From the NCBI GenBank assembly GCA_934320845.1, contig CAKRFU010000013.1:1-64000 (forward strand): 64,000 nt of DNA, in the 5' to 3' direction. This DNA is from an uncultured Lachnospiraceae bacterium. Lineage in GTDB: Bacteria > Bacillota > Clostridia > Lachnospirales > Lachnospiraceae. Made by a program: the position numbers and the translations under genes. How positions within the stretch are numbered: the stretch's first letter is position 1; every line of letters begins with the position of its first letter. Of this stretch, positions 26,170-35,804 are shown piece by piece. The notes beneath the pieces are model-generated. The model saw nothing but the letters and a program-made list of their open reading frames with translations, searched no databases and was not told the origin of the DNA.

Positions 26170-26904
26170 ATGGAACAGGAAAAGATGAGGGCAGCAGTAT
26201 GTGAAGATGTTTTAGAAGAAGCACAATGGCTTTCTGATATGATACGCAAGTGGTACGATGATAAAGGTATAGCAGGCGAGATTAGTATTTTTGAAGATGC
26301 TGCCGAATTTCTTTTTGCGAGAGAGGATTATAGTTTTGATGTACTGTTTCTTGATATAAAAATGCCTGAAAAAAATGGTATATCTTTGGCTAAGCATCTT
26401 CGCAGGCTTGGTGATGATATGCCTATAATATTTGTGACAGGTGAGAGGGAATATATTCTTGAAGGCTATGAAGTGGAAGCTCTTCATTATCTTATAAAGC
26501 CGGTGCAGGAAAAAAAGATTTTTGAATGTCTTGAGAGAGTTTACCGCAATGCAGCACAGCAGGAAGCGTATGTGATATTGACAGGAGACATGGGTGTTGT
26601 TAAGGTTTTACAAAAAGATATATATTATATAGAAGTGTTTGGACATGACATGAAATATGTGACAAGGCATGGTGAATTCTTTAAAACAGGTTCATTAAAG
26701 GAAGCATTAAGTGAGCTTTCGGAGCAGGATTTTGTGAGCTGTTATCGTGGAATTGCAATAAATATCCGTTATATATGGCGTATAGAAAAGGACAAGCTGT
26801 ATATGGCAGAGGAGCCTCGTGGATTTGAAAAAACTGTTCCGGTGAGCAGGAGAATGTATAAGCAGGTAAATCAAAAATTTATTGAATACAATAGAAAACA
26901 GTAA
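26170..26904 (+). CDS. LytTR-family response regulator, system 1
   Basis: The 244-residue protein has a receiver domain with D62 in FLDIKMPEKNG and a C-terminal LytTR DNA-binding domain (about 140-240; VLQKDIYYIEVFGHDMKYVTR is its start). LytTR proteins bind two direct repeats spaced about two helical turns apart. A matching pair lies upstream of the ABC genes at 27759-27788. Its kinase partner is the next gene, 44 bases on. GGGGTGAAAA precedes the ATG. Confidence 0.9.
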   Translation: MEQEKMRAAVCEDVLEEAQWLSDMIRKWYDDKGIAGEISIFEDAAEFLFAREDYSFDVLFLDIKMPEKNGISLAKHLRRLGDDMPIIFVTGEREYILEGYEVEALHYLIKPVQEKKIFECLERVYRNAAQQEAYVILTGDMGVVKVLQKDIYYIEVFGHDMKYVTRHGEFFKTGSLKEALSELSEQDFVSCYRGIAINIRYIWRIEKDKLYMAEEPRGFEKTVPVSRRMYKQVNQKFIEYNRKQ

Positions 26905-26948
26905 GAGCAGAGTTTTTTCACAGGCTTAGTAATGAATGGAGGAGTATT

Positions 26949-27671
26949 ATGGAGCTTATAATAGCAATAATTTCAATATGCATTTTCATTGCATTGTTAT
27001 CTTTCAGCATTTTGAAAATATGGATGCCGGGATATATGGTGCGTGAAATGGAGCAATATCAAAATAAGCTTCTTGAGCGTCAGTTTGAGGAAATTGACAA
27101 TACATATCGTGAGATGCGTGGATGGCGGCATGATTATAAAAATCATATGCAGGTGCTTAAGATTTATGTCGAAAACAGACAGTGGGAAAATGCAAAGGAT
27201 TATATTATACAGATGAATGAGGATTTAGAAAGCGTAGATCATGTTATCAAAACAGGAAATATCATGGCAGACGCTATCGTAAACAGTAAGGTATCTCTTG
27301 CAAAGAAGAAAAATATAAAACTTGATGTAACAGCAAAAATACCAAAAGAAATACCAATGACGGATGTGGAGTTTTGTGTTGTTTTTGGAAATATTATGGA
27401 CAATGCAATAGAGGCATGTGAAAAGCTAGTATCAAAAGAAAATAAATTTATCAGAGTGTATATAGGTGTATTTAAAAAACAGTTTTATATGTCTGTCAGC
27501 AATTCTACAGATCAGAAGAAGCGTGTAAAAAAATATTTATCAATGAAAGGTGAGGGACATGGATTTGGATTAAAGCGTATTGATAAGATTATTCATGACA
27601 AAAACGGATATCTTAATCGTCAGAATGAACCGGGAGTATTTGCGACTGAGATAATGCTACCATATATTTAG
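26949..27671 (+). CDS. GHKL sensor histidine kinase, system 1
   Basis: The 240-residue kinase is small. A single N-terminal transmembrane helix (about 3-25) leads to the H box WRHDYKNHMQVL with H61 and a HATPase_c_5 (GHKL) domain with DNAIEAC and GHGFGLKRI. AgrC-type kinases usually have six or seven helices, so the sensor part here is minimal, and it may rely on the ABC exporter or another protein for input. TGGAGGAG precedes the ATG. It should phosphorylate the regulator encoded just upstream. Confidence 0.88.
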   Translation: MELIIAIISICIFIALLSFSILKIWMPGYMVREMEQYQNKLLERQFEEIDNTYREMRGWRHDYKNHMQVLKIYVENRQWENAKDYIIQMNEDLESVDHVIKTGNIMADAIVNSKVSLAKKKNIKLDVTAKIPKEIPMTDVEFCVVFGNIMDNAIEACEKLVSKENKFIRVYIGVFKKQFYMSVSNSTDQKKRVKKYLSMKGEGHGFGLKRIDKIIHDKNGYLNRQNEPGVFATEIMLPYI

Positions 27672-27685
27672 CAGTATTAAGAAAG

Positions 27686-27827
27686 TACCGCTTTTATTGT
27701 GTAGAACAATAAATTTCGTGTAGTGACTTGTTTGTATCAGAAGAATATAAGAATAAAATACCGCTTAAGTTAAAAATCATACCGCTTATGCAAAAAAGGC
27801 ACAAGAGGCATGATTTTTTATTATACT
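27686..27827 (+). promoter_or_regulatory. LytTR-type direct-repeat operator and promoter
   Basis: TACCGCTTA occurs at 27759-27767 and again at 27780-27788, exactly 21 bases apart. A third copy, TACCGCTTT, lies at 27686-27694. A TATACT -10 box at 27822-27827 has no good -35 box, as expected for an activator-dependent promoter with the operator just upstream. This layout matches AgrA-type sites. It would drive the two ABC genes. Confidence 0.6.
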
Positions 27828-27878
27828 AAAAGTAGTTTATGACAGATTATCAAATTATTTTAGGAAAGGATGAGAAAA

Positions 27879-29717
27879 ATGGAGAAGAAAAAAAGAGGTG
27901 TAAATTTTGCCATGCCAAGTTATTGTTCTGCATTTTGGGATTGTATCAGAACTATATGGAGTATGGATAAAAAAGTGTATCTTTATGGATTCGCAGCATT
28001 GCCATTTGCAGCATTACAGCAAATATTACCTCTTTATATGCCTAAGCTGGTAGTGCAGGGAGTGGAGGACAGCATCGGAATGACAACGCTTATACTTCAG
28101 CTTTGTGCTTTAGTTTTTATACTTTTAATATGTGTTATTATCAGATGGCATTTCAGTGGACAGATTACAAGTCGCAATCAGATTATTGCAAAAGGGCTGC
28201 AAAACAGGTTTGCGAAAAAATTACTTATGGTAGATTATAGTTATCTGGAGAATAAGAAATTTCTTGAGCTTAGAAATGTAGTAAAAAAGGATTTGTTTGG
28301 TGGAAAAGTCGGCGATGATGATTCCACGGGAAATTTAAAGTATTTTGTGAAAGATATTTTTGAATTATTTTCAACATTTATAATGCTGATTGTTTATATT
28401 GTATTTATCATCCGGCTTGAGTGGTGGCTTGTTTTGATATTTGCCATGCTTTTTGCAGTGACTTTTTTTAGTGGAAAGCTTACGGGTGCATACGAAAAGA
28501 AATGGGCAAAAGAGGGCGGTGAAGTTTGGCAGAAGATGGATTACATTACCAGACGCACCGAGGATTTTTCGTTGGCAAAAGATATAAGAATGTACAATAT
28601 GGAGAATTGGTTTGATTATCTTTTTAGAAAATATCGTAAAAAAAGGCTTGATTATAAAGCAAAAGAAATGGAATATCGTTTGTTTGGAGAAACGGTTACT
28701 GCTTTGCCTGAAATGATATCGTATATATTATTTTATGGAGTGATAGTATGGAAATTTTTCAAAGGAAGAATGCAGATATCTGATGCTATCTTCTATAATG
28801 GAATGATATCAGGCTTTATGCTTCAGAGAAACTCAGGGATGACTAATCTACATCATCTTATAAACAGTGTATCGGCATTTAGTCGTTATAAAGAATTTAT
28901 TGCATATGGTGATGATATGTCGGGAGACACTGCAGAGCTTAAAAAAGCTGCACCACAGATAGAGCTTAGACATGTCAGTTTTGCCTATCCATCTTCGGAA
29001 CATAACATCATTGATGATATGAGTCTTAAGATAGATGCAGGAGAAAAAATAGCAGTTGTTGGGTTGAATGGTGCCGGAAAGACAACTCTTATGAAGCTTA
29101 TTTGTGGACTTTTACATCCGACAAAAGGAAAAATTCTTCTAAACGGAGTAGATATGGAAACAATTAAGCAACAGGAGATATATGCGTGGTTTTCATGTGT
29201 TTTTCAGGATGTTCATTTTCTGCCGCTTTCTGTCAGGGAAAATATCAGTATGAAGCCTTTAAAGGTCAAAGTTGATGACAGAGTATGGGAATGTCTTGAT
29301 AAAGCTGGAATGAGTGATGTTATTAACGAGTTGCCAGGGAAGGATGATACATTGATGGAAAAATCATTAAATAATGAGGCAACAGATTTTTCAGGAGGAC
29401 AGCGTCAGAAGCTGATGCTTGCAAGAGCACTGTACAGAGATAGCGGAGTTCTGATACTGGACGAGCCGACAGCAGCACTGGATGCGATAGCGGAAAATGA
29501 TATTTATCAAAAATATGCATACTTTACGCAGAATAAAACATCATTGTTTGTATCGCACAGATTGTCAAGCACAAGATTTTGTGACCGTATTATTTTGATT
29601 GATGGAGGAAAGATTGCTGAGGAGGGCACACATAAAAGTCTGCTTGAAAAGAATGGAATATATGCAAAAATGTTTTCGCTGCAGAGCAGATATTATCGGG
29701 AAAGAGTGGTGGATTAG
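27879..29717 (+). CDS. ABC exporter half-transporter, first of pair
   Basis: The 612-residue protein has an N-terminal six-helix membrane domain (about 35-330) and a C-terminal ATPase with Walker A GLNGAGKT at 395-402, signature FSGGQRQ and Walker B LILDEPTAALD (D528). It should pair with the next gene as a heterodimeric exporter. I start at 27879, eight bases after AGGAAAGGA; the ATG at 27870 touches that site. Context with the LytTR/GHKL pair suggests peptide export or defence against antimicrobial peptides (inference). No precursor peptide gene is recognised nearby. Confidence 0.9.
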   Translation: MEKKKRGVNFAMPSYCSAFWDCIRTIWSMDKKVYLYGFAALPFAALQQILPLYMPKLVVQGVEDSIGMTTLILQLCALVFILLICVIIRWHFSGQITSRNQIIAKGLQNRFAKKLLMVDYSYLENKKFLELRNVVKKDLFGGKVGDDDSTGNLKYFVKDIFELFSTFIMLIVYIVFIIRLEWWLVLIFAMLFAVTFFSGKLTGAYEKKWAKEGGEVWQKMDYITRRTEDFSLAKDIRMYNMENWFDYLFRKYRKKRLDYKAKEMEYRLFGETVTALPEMISYILFYGVIVWKFFKGRMQISDAIFYNGMISGFMLQRNSGMTNLHHLINSVSAFSRYKEFIAYGDDMSGDTAELKKAAPQIELRHVSFAYPSSEHNIIDDMSLKIDAGEKIAVVGLNGAGKTTLMKLICGLLHPTKGKILLNGVDMETIKQQEIYAWFSCVFQDVHFLPLSVRENISMKPLKVKVDDRVWECLDKAGMSDVINELPGKDDTLMEKSLNNEATDFSGGQRQKLMLARALYRDSGVLILDEPTAALDAIAENDIYQKYAYFTQNKTSLFVSHRLSSTRFCDRIILIDGGKIAEEGTHKSLLEKNGIYAKMFSLQSRYYRERVVD

Positions 29718-29719
29718 AT

Positions 29720-31564
29720 ATGTCTAAAAAAGAAATGATAAAAACAAATCTGCGAGGATTGAAATTGGTGTATTCATCACTTTCTATTCCGAAAATTTTT
29801 GTTATATTATTTGTTGTATTTGATGTAATGTATAATTACTGGGGATTGTTTTTTGCTTCACGTCTTATTGATGACCTTGTTTTAAGGGTTGAAAGAGAGC
29901 GTATATTGGGAGATTTTTTAGGACTTACGGTTGGAAATGGGATTTTGTATCTTGCAATGTGTGTGGTGGTAAAATTTTATTTTTATGGTGGTTCCATGAT
30001 ATGGGAGGACGCAAATCATGAATTAAACAAAAAGCTTATGTCGATGGATTATGAATATATGGAATCTGAAACTATCCAAAACAAACGGCGCGATATTGAC
30101 AATATGGCTCGTGAGCATGGCTGTGGACTTAATATGCTTTTCTGGACAGCTACACCATTTGTTGAGCGTCTGCTTCAACTTGTCGTTGCGGGTATCATCA
30201 CAGTACAGCTTTTTGTAAAATGTCTTACAGCTTATAAAACACAGGAGTGGAAAGGAATTTTGATAGTTTTATCTTTTGTTGCATTTTTGATAATATTTTT
30301 GTATGTAAATCAGAGAATGACACAGAAGATACAGGCTAAAATAAATAAAAGCGTAGAAGAAAGACTTCCGTATACGAGAAAATATGATTTTTATGTTGAT
30401 GAATATATAGGTAGAGAAGAATGTGGAAAGACAGTGCGGCTGTTTAATCAGCAAAGTCTTTTGTCAGAAACACTTAATGAGATTTTTGAAAAAGTATCAA
30501 AGCTTTTGAGCAGGCAGACAATTCTTGAAGCAAGAATGAATCAGTGGGCAGAGGGAATAAATGTATTAATCTCAGGAATGATCTATCTTTTACTTGGCAT
30601 TATGGCATTAAAGCGTGTAATTTCTGTTGGAAGCATATGTCTTTATGCGGGATGCATTACCAATTTTTTGTGGCATTTTCAAAGATGGAATCAGCAGGTA
30701 TCAGTATTGAAAATGAATACAAAATATGTAAAGCAGTACCTCGATTTTCTGGATATAAAGAATAAAAAATACGAGGGAACATTGCCAGTTGAAAAGCGTG
30801 ATGATGACAAATTTGTGGTTGAGTTTGAAAATGTATCATTTCATTATCCGGGCAGTGAAAAAAATATATTGGAGAATTTTTCTATCAGATTTAACATAGG
30901 TGAAAGACTTGCTGTTGTCGGTAGAAATGGTTCAGGTAAAACGACGTTTATCAAACTGTTATGCCGCTTATATGATCCAACAGAGGGAAGGATACTTTTA
31001 AACGGAATAGATATAAGAAAATATGATTATAAGGAATATTTAAGTCTGTTTAGTGTAGTATTTCAAGATTTTCAGATACCGGCATTTACACTTGGGCAGA
31101 TAGTTGCGGCATCACAGGAATATAATGAAGAGCGTGTAAATGATGCCGTAAAAAAAGCAGGACTTTCAAATTTGGCAGCAAGAATGCCATATGGAAATGA
31201 TACCTATCTTACAAAGGAATTTGATAAAACCGGAATTGATATATCAGGTGGTGAGGCACAAAAACTTGCGATTGCAAGAGCATTGTATCATGATACTCCA
31301 TTTGTCATACTTGATGAGCCGACAGCAGCACTTGATCCTATTGCTGAATACGAGGTGTATGCTAAATTTGATGAACTTATTGGGACAAAAACAGCAGTAT
31401 ATATATCACATCGACTTTCAAGTTGTCAGTTTTGCAATGATATTCTTGTGATTGATGATGGAAAGGCAGTACAAAGAGGCAGTCATGAAAAATTGATCGG
31501 CGAGGAAGGTCTTTATGCAAAGCTTTGGAAAACACAGGCAAAATATTATCAGAAAACTCAGTGA
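29720..31564 (+). CDS. ABC exporter half-transporter, second of pair
   Basis: The 614-residue protein has the same layout as its neighbour: six membrane helices (about 20-340), Walker A GRNGSGKT at 401-408, signature ISGGEAQ and Walker B VILDEPTAALD (D532). Only two bases separate it from the first half-transporter, so the two are made together. Both keep the catalytic glutamate after Walker B, so neither ATPase site looks dead by that criterion. Substrate unknown. Confidence 0.9.
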   Translation: MSKKEMIKTNLRGLKLVYSSLSIPKIFVILFVVFDVMYNYWGLFFASRLIDDLVLRVERERILGDFLGLTVGNGILYLAMCVVVKFYFYGGSMIWEDANHELNKKLMSMDYEYMESETIQNKRRDIDNMAREHGCGLNMLFWTATPFVERLLQLVVAGIITVQLFVKCLTAYKTQEWKGILIVLSFVAFLIIFLYVNQRMTQKIQAKINKSVEERLPYTRKYDFYVDEYIGREECGKTVRLFNQQSLLSETLNEIFEKVSKLLSRQTILEARMNQWAEGINVLISGMIYLLLGIMALKRVISVGSICLYAGCITNFLWHFQRWNQQVSVLKMNTKYVKQYLDFLDIKNKKYEGTLPVEKRDDDKFVVEFENVSFHYPGSEKNILENFSIRFNIGERLAVVGRNGSGKTTFIKLLCRLYDPTEGRILLNGIDIRKYDYKEYLSLFSVVFQDFQIPAFTLGQIVAASQEYNEERVNDAVKKAGLSNLAARMPYGNDTYLTKEFDKTGIDISGGEAQKLAIARALYHDTPFVILDEPTAALDPIAEYEVYAKFDELIGTKTAVYISHRLSSCQFCNDILVIDDGKAVQRGSHEKLIGEEGLYAKLWKTQAKYYQKTQ

Positions 31565-31904
31565 TGTTACAACTAGTGTAGTGTATCATTGATACAATAC
31601 ACTTAGAAGAGGTCTGAAAAAATAGGAAGCCCGTTGGATTTTGAAAATGGGTGGTTCACTAATGTGGATGAAAAATCTTCTGGCACGTATCTTTCTTTAC
31701 TTGGAGATGTTTCAATGTTAAAATGCAGTTATAGAATATTGAGTGTTTTTGTATAAAACTATTTTTTTCAGGTTAAGCATAGCCTGATGTTGGCTATATT
31801 GTTTCTGAGCGGAAGCGAATAGCTTTCATGGAATTATTTGGTAAAAAAGTCACTCAGAAATGAGGATTAGCGTGAAGATTAAAAATGCATACAGGAGGGT
31901 GTAT
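31565..31904. other. Intergenic stretch with a hairpin
   Basis: A near-perfect hairpin, AGTGTAGTGTATC and GATACAATACACT around ATT, lies at 31575-31603 directly after the exporter genes. It has no T run, so it may protect the 3' end rather than terminate. The remainder up to the next gene is AT-rich, and I see no gene in it. Confidence 0.5.
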
Positions 31905-33605
31905 ATGGCAAGAGTTGTAGGGATAGGAAATCAGAGCTTTGAATCAATTATAAAAGAAGAATGTTTTTATATAGACAAAACTGCATTTATAAAAGAATGG
32001 TGGGAAAATAAAGATATAGTAACACTTATAACAAGACCACGTCGTTTTGGGAAAACATTAAACATGGATATGATAAAGTGTTTTTTTTCAAACGAGTATA
32101 GAGACAGAGGGGATTTATTTGAAGGACTTGATATTTGGAAAGATGAAAAATATCGTGAATTGCAGGGAACATATCCGGTGATATTTTTAAGTTTTGCAGC
32201 GATTAAACAAAATAATTATCAAGATACCATTGCTAAAATAAAAAAGATAATATGCAGTCTGTATCAATCATTTATATTTTTAAAGGATTGGGATGGCTTA
32301 ACAGATGAGGAAAAAAATAATGTTAAAAGAATATCGGAAGATATGTCAGATGTTACGGCACAGAGTGCCATAAATGAATTAAGTAATTATCTGAGCCGCT
32401 ATTATGGGAAAAAAGTTATCATTCTCCTTGACGAATATGATACACCTATGCAGGAGGCATATGTAAATGGCTATTGGGAAGAACTTGTTGCATTTACAAG
32501 AAGTCTTTTTAATTCAACATTCAAGACAAACCCATATCTTGAGCGAGCAATAATGACTGGAATAACCAGAGTATCAAGAGAAAGTATTTTCTCTGATCTT
32601 AACAATCTTGAAGTAGTAACTACATTATCACCAAAATATACTACTGCATTTGGTTTTACTGAACAGGAGGTATTTAATTCACTTGATGAGTTTGAACTTT
32701 CTGATCAAAAGGAAGAGGTTAAGGCATGGTATGATGGTTTTGTATTTGGAAAAGAGAGAGATATTTATAATCCATGGTCGATAATAAATTATCTTGATAA
32801 AAAAGAATACAGGACATATTGGGCGGATTCAAGTTCAAATGGATTGGTATCTAAGCTGATACAACAGGGGTCATCAAAAACTAAAATAATAATGGGGGAA
32901 CTGTTAGATGGAAAAAGCATAAAAACAAAGCTGGATGAACAGATAGTATTTGATCAGCTTGATGGGAATACAGAAGCAATATGGAGTCTTTTATTAGCAA
33001 GTGGATATTTAAAAGTAGATTATTTTGATTTTGCAAAAGCAAATGGAAATAATATATATGAATTAAGCCTTACAAACTTTGAAGTGAAAAAAATGTTTGA
33101 AAAAATGATTGACAACTGGTTTAAAACAAGAGATGACTCATCAAGCGAGTTTGTAGGAGCATTGCTAAAAGGCGACTTAGAGGCAATGAATTATTATATA
33201 AATGAAATTACTGCTAACATTTTTAGTTGCTTTGATGTGGCTGGAAAAGAAGAATCAAGAATAAGACCGGAGAATTTCTATCATGGTTTTGTCCTAGGAC
33301 TTATGGTAGACCAGTCTGAGAACTATATTATAACATCAAATCGTGAAAGCGGCTTTGGCAGATACGATATAATGTTAGAACCTATAGACAAAAACAACGA
33401 TAAGTATCCTGGAATAATAATAGAATTTAAAGTAATAAATTCAAGAAAAGAAAATTCACTTGAGGAAACAGTCAAAGCGGCATTAAATCAGATAGAAGAA
33501 AAAAATTATGATGCCGAACTTATCAAACGAGGAGTAAATAAAGAAAACATTCATCATTATGGTTTTGCATTTAAGGGCAAAGAAGTGTTGATAGAAGGCA
33601 GGTAG
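31905..33605 (+). CDS. AAA-ATPase-like protein with PD-(D/E)XK nuclease fold
   Basis: The 566-residue protein combines an N-terminal AAA-ATPase-like domain (pfam09820 type) with a C-terminal PD-(D/E)XK domain. The P-loop reads TRPRRFGKT at 43-51, and IILLDEYDTPM is the Walker B part. The nuclease motif is seen as YDIML near 486 and IIEFKV near 504, so the E-x-K is intact. Such genes are common in gut Bacteroidetes and Firmicutes, often in many copies, with no settled function. I start at 31905, behind AGGAGGG; an ATG at 31860 lacks a site. It is monocistronic. Confidence 0.8.
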   Translation: MARVVGIGNQSFESIIKEECFYIDKTAFIKEWWENKDIVTLITRPRRFGKTLNMDMIKCFFSNEYRDRGDLFEGLDIWKDEKYRELQGTYPVIFLSFAAIKQNNYQDTIAKIKKIICSLYQSFIFLKDWDGLTDEEKNNVKRISEDMSDVTAQSAINELSNYLSRYYGKKVIILLDEYDTPMQEAYVNGYWEELVAFTRSLFNSTFKTNPYLERAIMTGITRVSRESIFSDLNNLEVVTTLSPKYTTAFGFTEQEVFNSLDEFELSDQKEEVKAWYDGFVFGKERDIYNPWSIINYLDKKEYRTYWADSSSNGLVSKLIQQGSSKTKIIMGELLDGKSIKTKLDEQIVFDQLDGNTEAIWSLLLASGYLKVDYFDFAKANGNNIYELSLTNFEVKKMFEKMIDNWFKTRDDSSSEFVGALLKGDLEAMNYYINEITANIFSCFDVAGKEESRIRPENFYHGFVLGLMVDQSENYIITSNRESGFGRYDIMLEPIDKNNDKYPGIIIEFKVINSRKENSLEETVKAALNQIEEKNYDAELIKRGVNKENIHHYGFAFKGKEVLIEGR

Positions 33606-33690
33606 TAATAATGAGTAAATAAGAAGTTTATTGACGTTTGTAGAGTATGATTATAAGTTTTAAATACAGATAAAATTATATGACAGAAAG

Positions 33691-33737
33691 AGACTGTTGC
33701 ATTAACGATAAAAGACGTTAGTGCACAGCCTTTTTTA
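33691..33737 (+). terminator. Rho-independent terminator
   Basis: GACTGTTGCATTAACG and CGTTAGTGCACAGCC pair with a few mismatches around an A-rich loop, followed by six T residues. It ends the AAA-ATPase transcript ahead of the second ECF operon. Confidence 0.8.
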
Positions 33738-33831
33738 TTTTAGAAATTTTTTGCTTTTTTTGAAGACTTTTGTGAATTACAATCGTTTAATATAATGAAG
33801 AGTGAAAAAGAAAAATGGGAGGTGATGAAGC

Positions 33832-34362
33832 TTGGCGGACAATACCATACATATGATGCAATTGGAAAAGGCTATGGAGCAATACGAAAAACTTATTTTT
33901 TCAATATGTTATCGTATGTTGGGAGATTATTTTGATGCTCAGGATATGACGCAGGAAACATTTCTAACATATTACAGGGTGCTTGACCGGTTTGACGGTC
34001 AGAATGAAAAGGCTTTTTTAACAAAAATTGCAACGAATAAATGTCTTGATATTCTTAAATCCAAAAGAAGAAAAGAGATGCCGGCTGAAGATGACATACT
34101 GGAAAGTAATGTCGGGACAGTTTCATCTGTTGAGGAAGCTTTTTTGGAAGAAGAGATAAATCAGGAACTTATCAATGCCTGCCGAGATTTAAAGCCGCCA
34201 TATAATGAAGTTGCTTATGAATTTTATTGTTGTGATAAGACGGCAAGAGAGATTGCCGAGAGACGTGGAATTAAGTTGAAAACAATTCAGACACAAATTT
34301 CAAGGGCAAAGAAAATGCTTCAAAAAAAATTGAAAGGAGGACGTTATGGCACATATAACTGA
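33832..34362 (+). CDS. ECF-type sigma factor, second system
   Basis: The 176-residue protein has region 2 (SICYRMLGDYFDAQDMTQETFL, with FLTKIATNKCLDILKS after it) and a region 4 helix-turn-helix (KTAREIAERRGIKLKTIQTQISRAK). It begins with TTG, eight bases after GGGAGGTGAT. Its end overlaps the next gene by 17 bases, so sigma and anti-sigma are made together. The two following membrane genes probably belong to the operon. The stimulus is unknown; envelope stress would fit the membrane partners. Confidence 0.87.
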   Translation: MADNTIHMMQLEKAMEQYEKLIFSICYRMLGDYFDAQDMTQETFLTYYRVLDRFDGQNEKAFLTKIATNKCLDILKSKRRKEMPAEDDILESNVGTVSSVEEAFLEEEINQELINACRDLKPPYNEVAYEFYCCDKTAREIAERRGIKLKTIQTQISRAKKMLQKKLKGGRYGTYN

Positions 34363-34912
34363 CGAGCAGATAAAAAAATATTATGCGCATATGCTGAGAC
34401 AGCCCGAAGAAACAGATATGCTTACGCATATTGCAAAATGTGAATATTGTGCCGGAAGATTTGCGTCAGGATTACCTCAAACGGAAATGATAGGGTTACC
34501 TCATGGTGTTTCGGTGGAAATTTTGGAAAAAGCAGAGAAAATACCGACAAAACAGCGAAGACGCAGAGAGTATTACAGATATTGCACAAGGGTTGCACTT
34601 GGAATGTGTATGTCGTTTGCACTATTGGTTACTGCGAACTTAACATATAACTCAGATTCACAGAGCATGCCGGGAACAGTCTTAGAGGAAGTGCAGCAGG
34701 ATAAGGGTGAAAAAATTGGAAGTGAAACTGCGAGAAAAGATTTGATGGCAAAAAAATCGGTGTATGAAAAAAAACAGTCGGAAATGAAAAAAAAGCAGGA
34801 CACGGAAAGAAAAAAATTTATGGAAAAGCATAGGGAAAGCAGTGGGAGTAGATGTTTTAGTATAAACAGGTTTTTTAGAAATTTGCAAAAATATTTGAAT
34901 ATAAAAAAATAA
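34346..34912 (+). CDS. Zinc-finger anti-sigma factor with membrane helix
   Basis: The 188-residue protein has the HxxxCxxC anti-sigma zinc motif (HIAKCEYC, residues 27-34), one transmembrane helix at about 82-101, and an extracytoplasmic tail rich in K, E and Q that should be a coiled helix. It overlaps the sigma gene. The arrangement fits a membrane inhibitor that holds the sigma factor until a signal is received outside. GGAGG lies inside the sigma gene before its ATG. Confidence 0.75.
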   Translation: MAHITDEQIKKYYAHMLRQPEETDMLTHIAKCEYCAGRFASGLPQTEMIGLPHGVSVEILEKAEKIPTKQRRRREYYRYCTRVALGMCMSFALLVTANLTYNSDSQSMPGTVLEEVQQDKGEKIGSETARKDLMAKKSVYEKKQSEMKKKQDTERKKFMEKHRESSGSRCFSINRFFRNLQKYLNIKK

Positions 34913-34938
34913 AATAGGTTGGAGGAATAAGGATTATT

Positions 34939-35490
34939 ATGAAAAGAAAAAAAGGAAAATTTTTAACATTCTGTTTTTCATGTATACCGGGAGCAGGACA
35001 GATGTTTTTAGGATTTTTTAAAGAGGGCGTAAGCCTTATGACAATGTTTTTTGGAATTTTAATACTGACAAATTGGCTGTATATTGAAATGTTTGGTTTC
35101 GGTGCAATAATTGTTTGGTTCTATGCTTTTTTTGATGCCATGAACAAAAATTCATTGCCAGATGAAGAATTTGAGGAACTTGAAGATAATTATATATGGG
35201 GTTCGCATTTAGACGGACTTCCTGAAATTCCAAAAGGAAAGGGCAGAAAGGTATTAGCAATAGTTCTCATATGTCTGGGTATATATATGTTATGTAACAG
35301 CATTATTTCGGCACTTGCAGGTATGGGAATATACATTTCATATGAAATAAATGAATTTTTATTGCGTTATGTACCACAATTTGCAGTAGCATTTATTATA
35401 ATCGCAGTCGGAATACGCATGATAATGGGAAAAAAGAAAGCATTTGATTTTGATGACGAGAAATACTTTGAGGGGAGAGAAGATAAATGA
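34939..35490 (+). CDS. TM2-like membrane protein
   Basis: The 183-residue protein opens with a basic stretch and SCIPGAGQMFLGFFKEGVSL, a pattern of the TM2 domain, followed by about five hydrophobic helices in two groups separated by an acidic loop (about 72-95). It lies 26 bases after the anti-sigma gene with GGAGG before the ATG, and overlaps the next gene by four bases. The role is unknown; the operon suggests it is part of an envelope-stress response. Confidence 0.6.
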   Translation: MKRKKGKFLTFCFSCIPGAGQMFLGFFKEGVSLMTMFFGILILTNWLYIEMFGFGAIIVWFYAFFDAMNKNSLPDEEFEELEDNYIWGSHLDGLPEIPKGKGRKVLAIVLICLGIYMLCNSIISALAGMGIYISYEINEFLLRYVPQFAVAFIIIAVGIRMIMGKKKAFDFDDEKYFEGREDK

Positions 35491-35795
35491 GACAGCGCAG
35501 AATAGGTACAATAACACTGGGAGTTTCACTTGTATTATTTGGGATATTGTTTATGATTCGTATATTTGGCGGCGTATTAAACTATACATTGATTTTCCAT
35601 CTGTGGCCGTTGATTCTGGTTGCACTCGGCTTGGAAATATTATATTATAGTTGTTTGGCATCTGAAAAAGCTGGAACCTACGATTTTGCGGCAATTATTA
35701 TTTTGATAATGATAGTATTTTTTGCAATGTGCATGGCTGGTTTTGATATGGTGCTTACGAATATGCCAAAAGACATTTGGGATAAATGGTGGTAA
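35487..35795 (+). CDS. DUF5668-like small membrane protein
   Basis: The 102-residue protein has about four hydrophobic segments and the pattern LGVSLVLFGILFM, then HLWPLILVALGLEIL, typical of the membrane part of LiaI/LiaF-like proteins (DUF5668). Its ATG overlaps the TGA of the preceding gene. Such proteins often sit with envelope-stress regulators. truA starts nine bases after its stop. Confidence 0.6.
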   Translation: MRQRRIGTITLGVSLVLFGILFMIRIFGGVLNYTLIFHLWPLILVALGLEILYYSCLASEKAGTYDFAAIIILIMIVFFAMCMAGFDMVLTNMPKDIWDKWW

Positions 35796-35804
35796 GGAGA
35801 AAAA

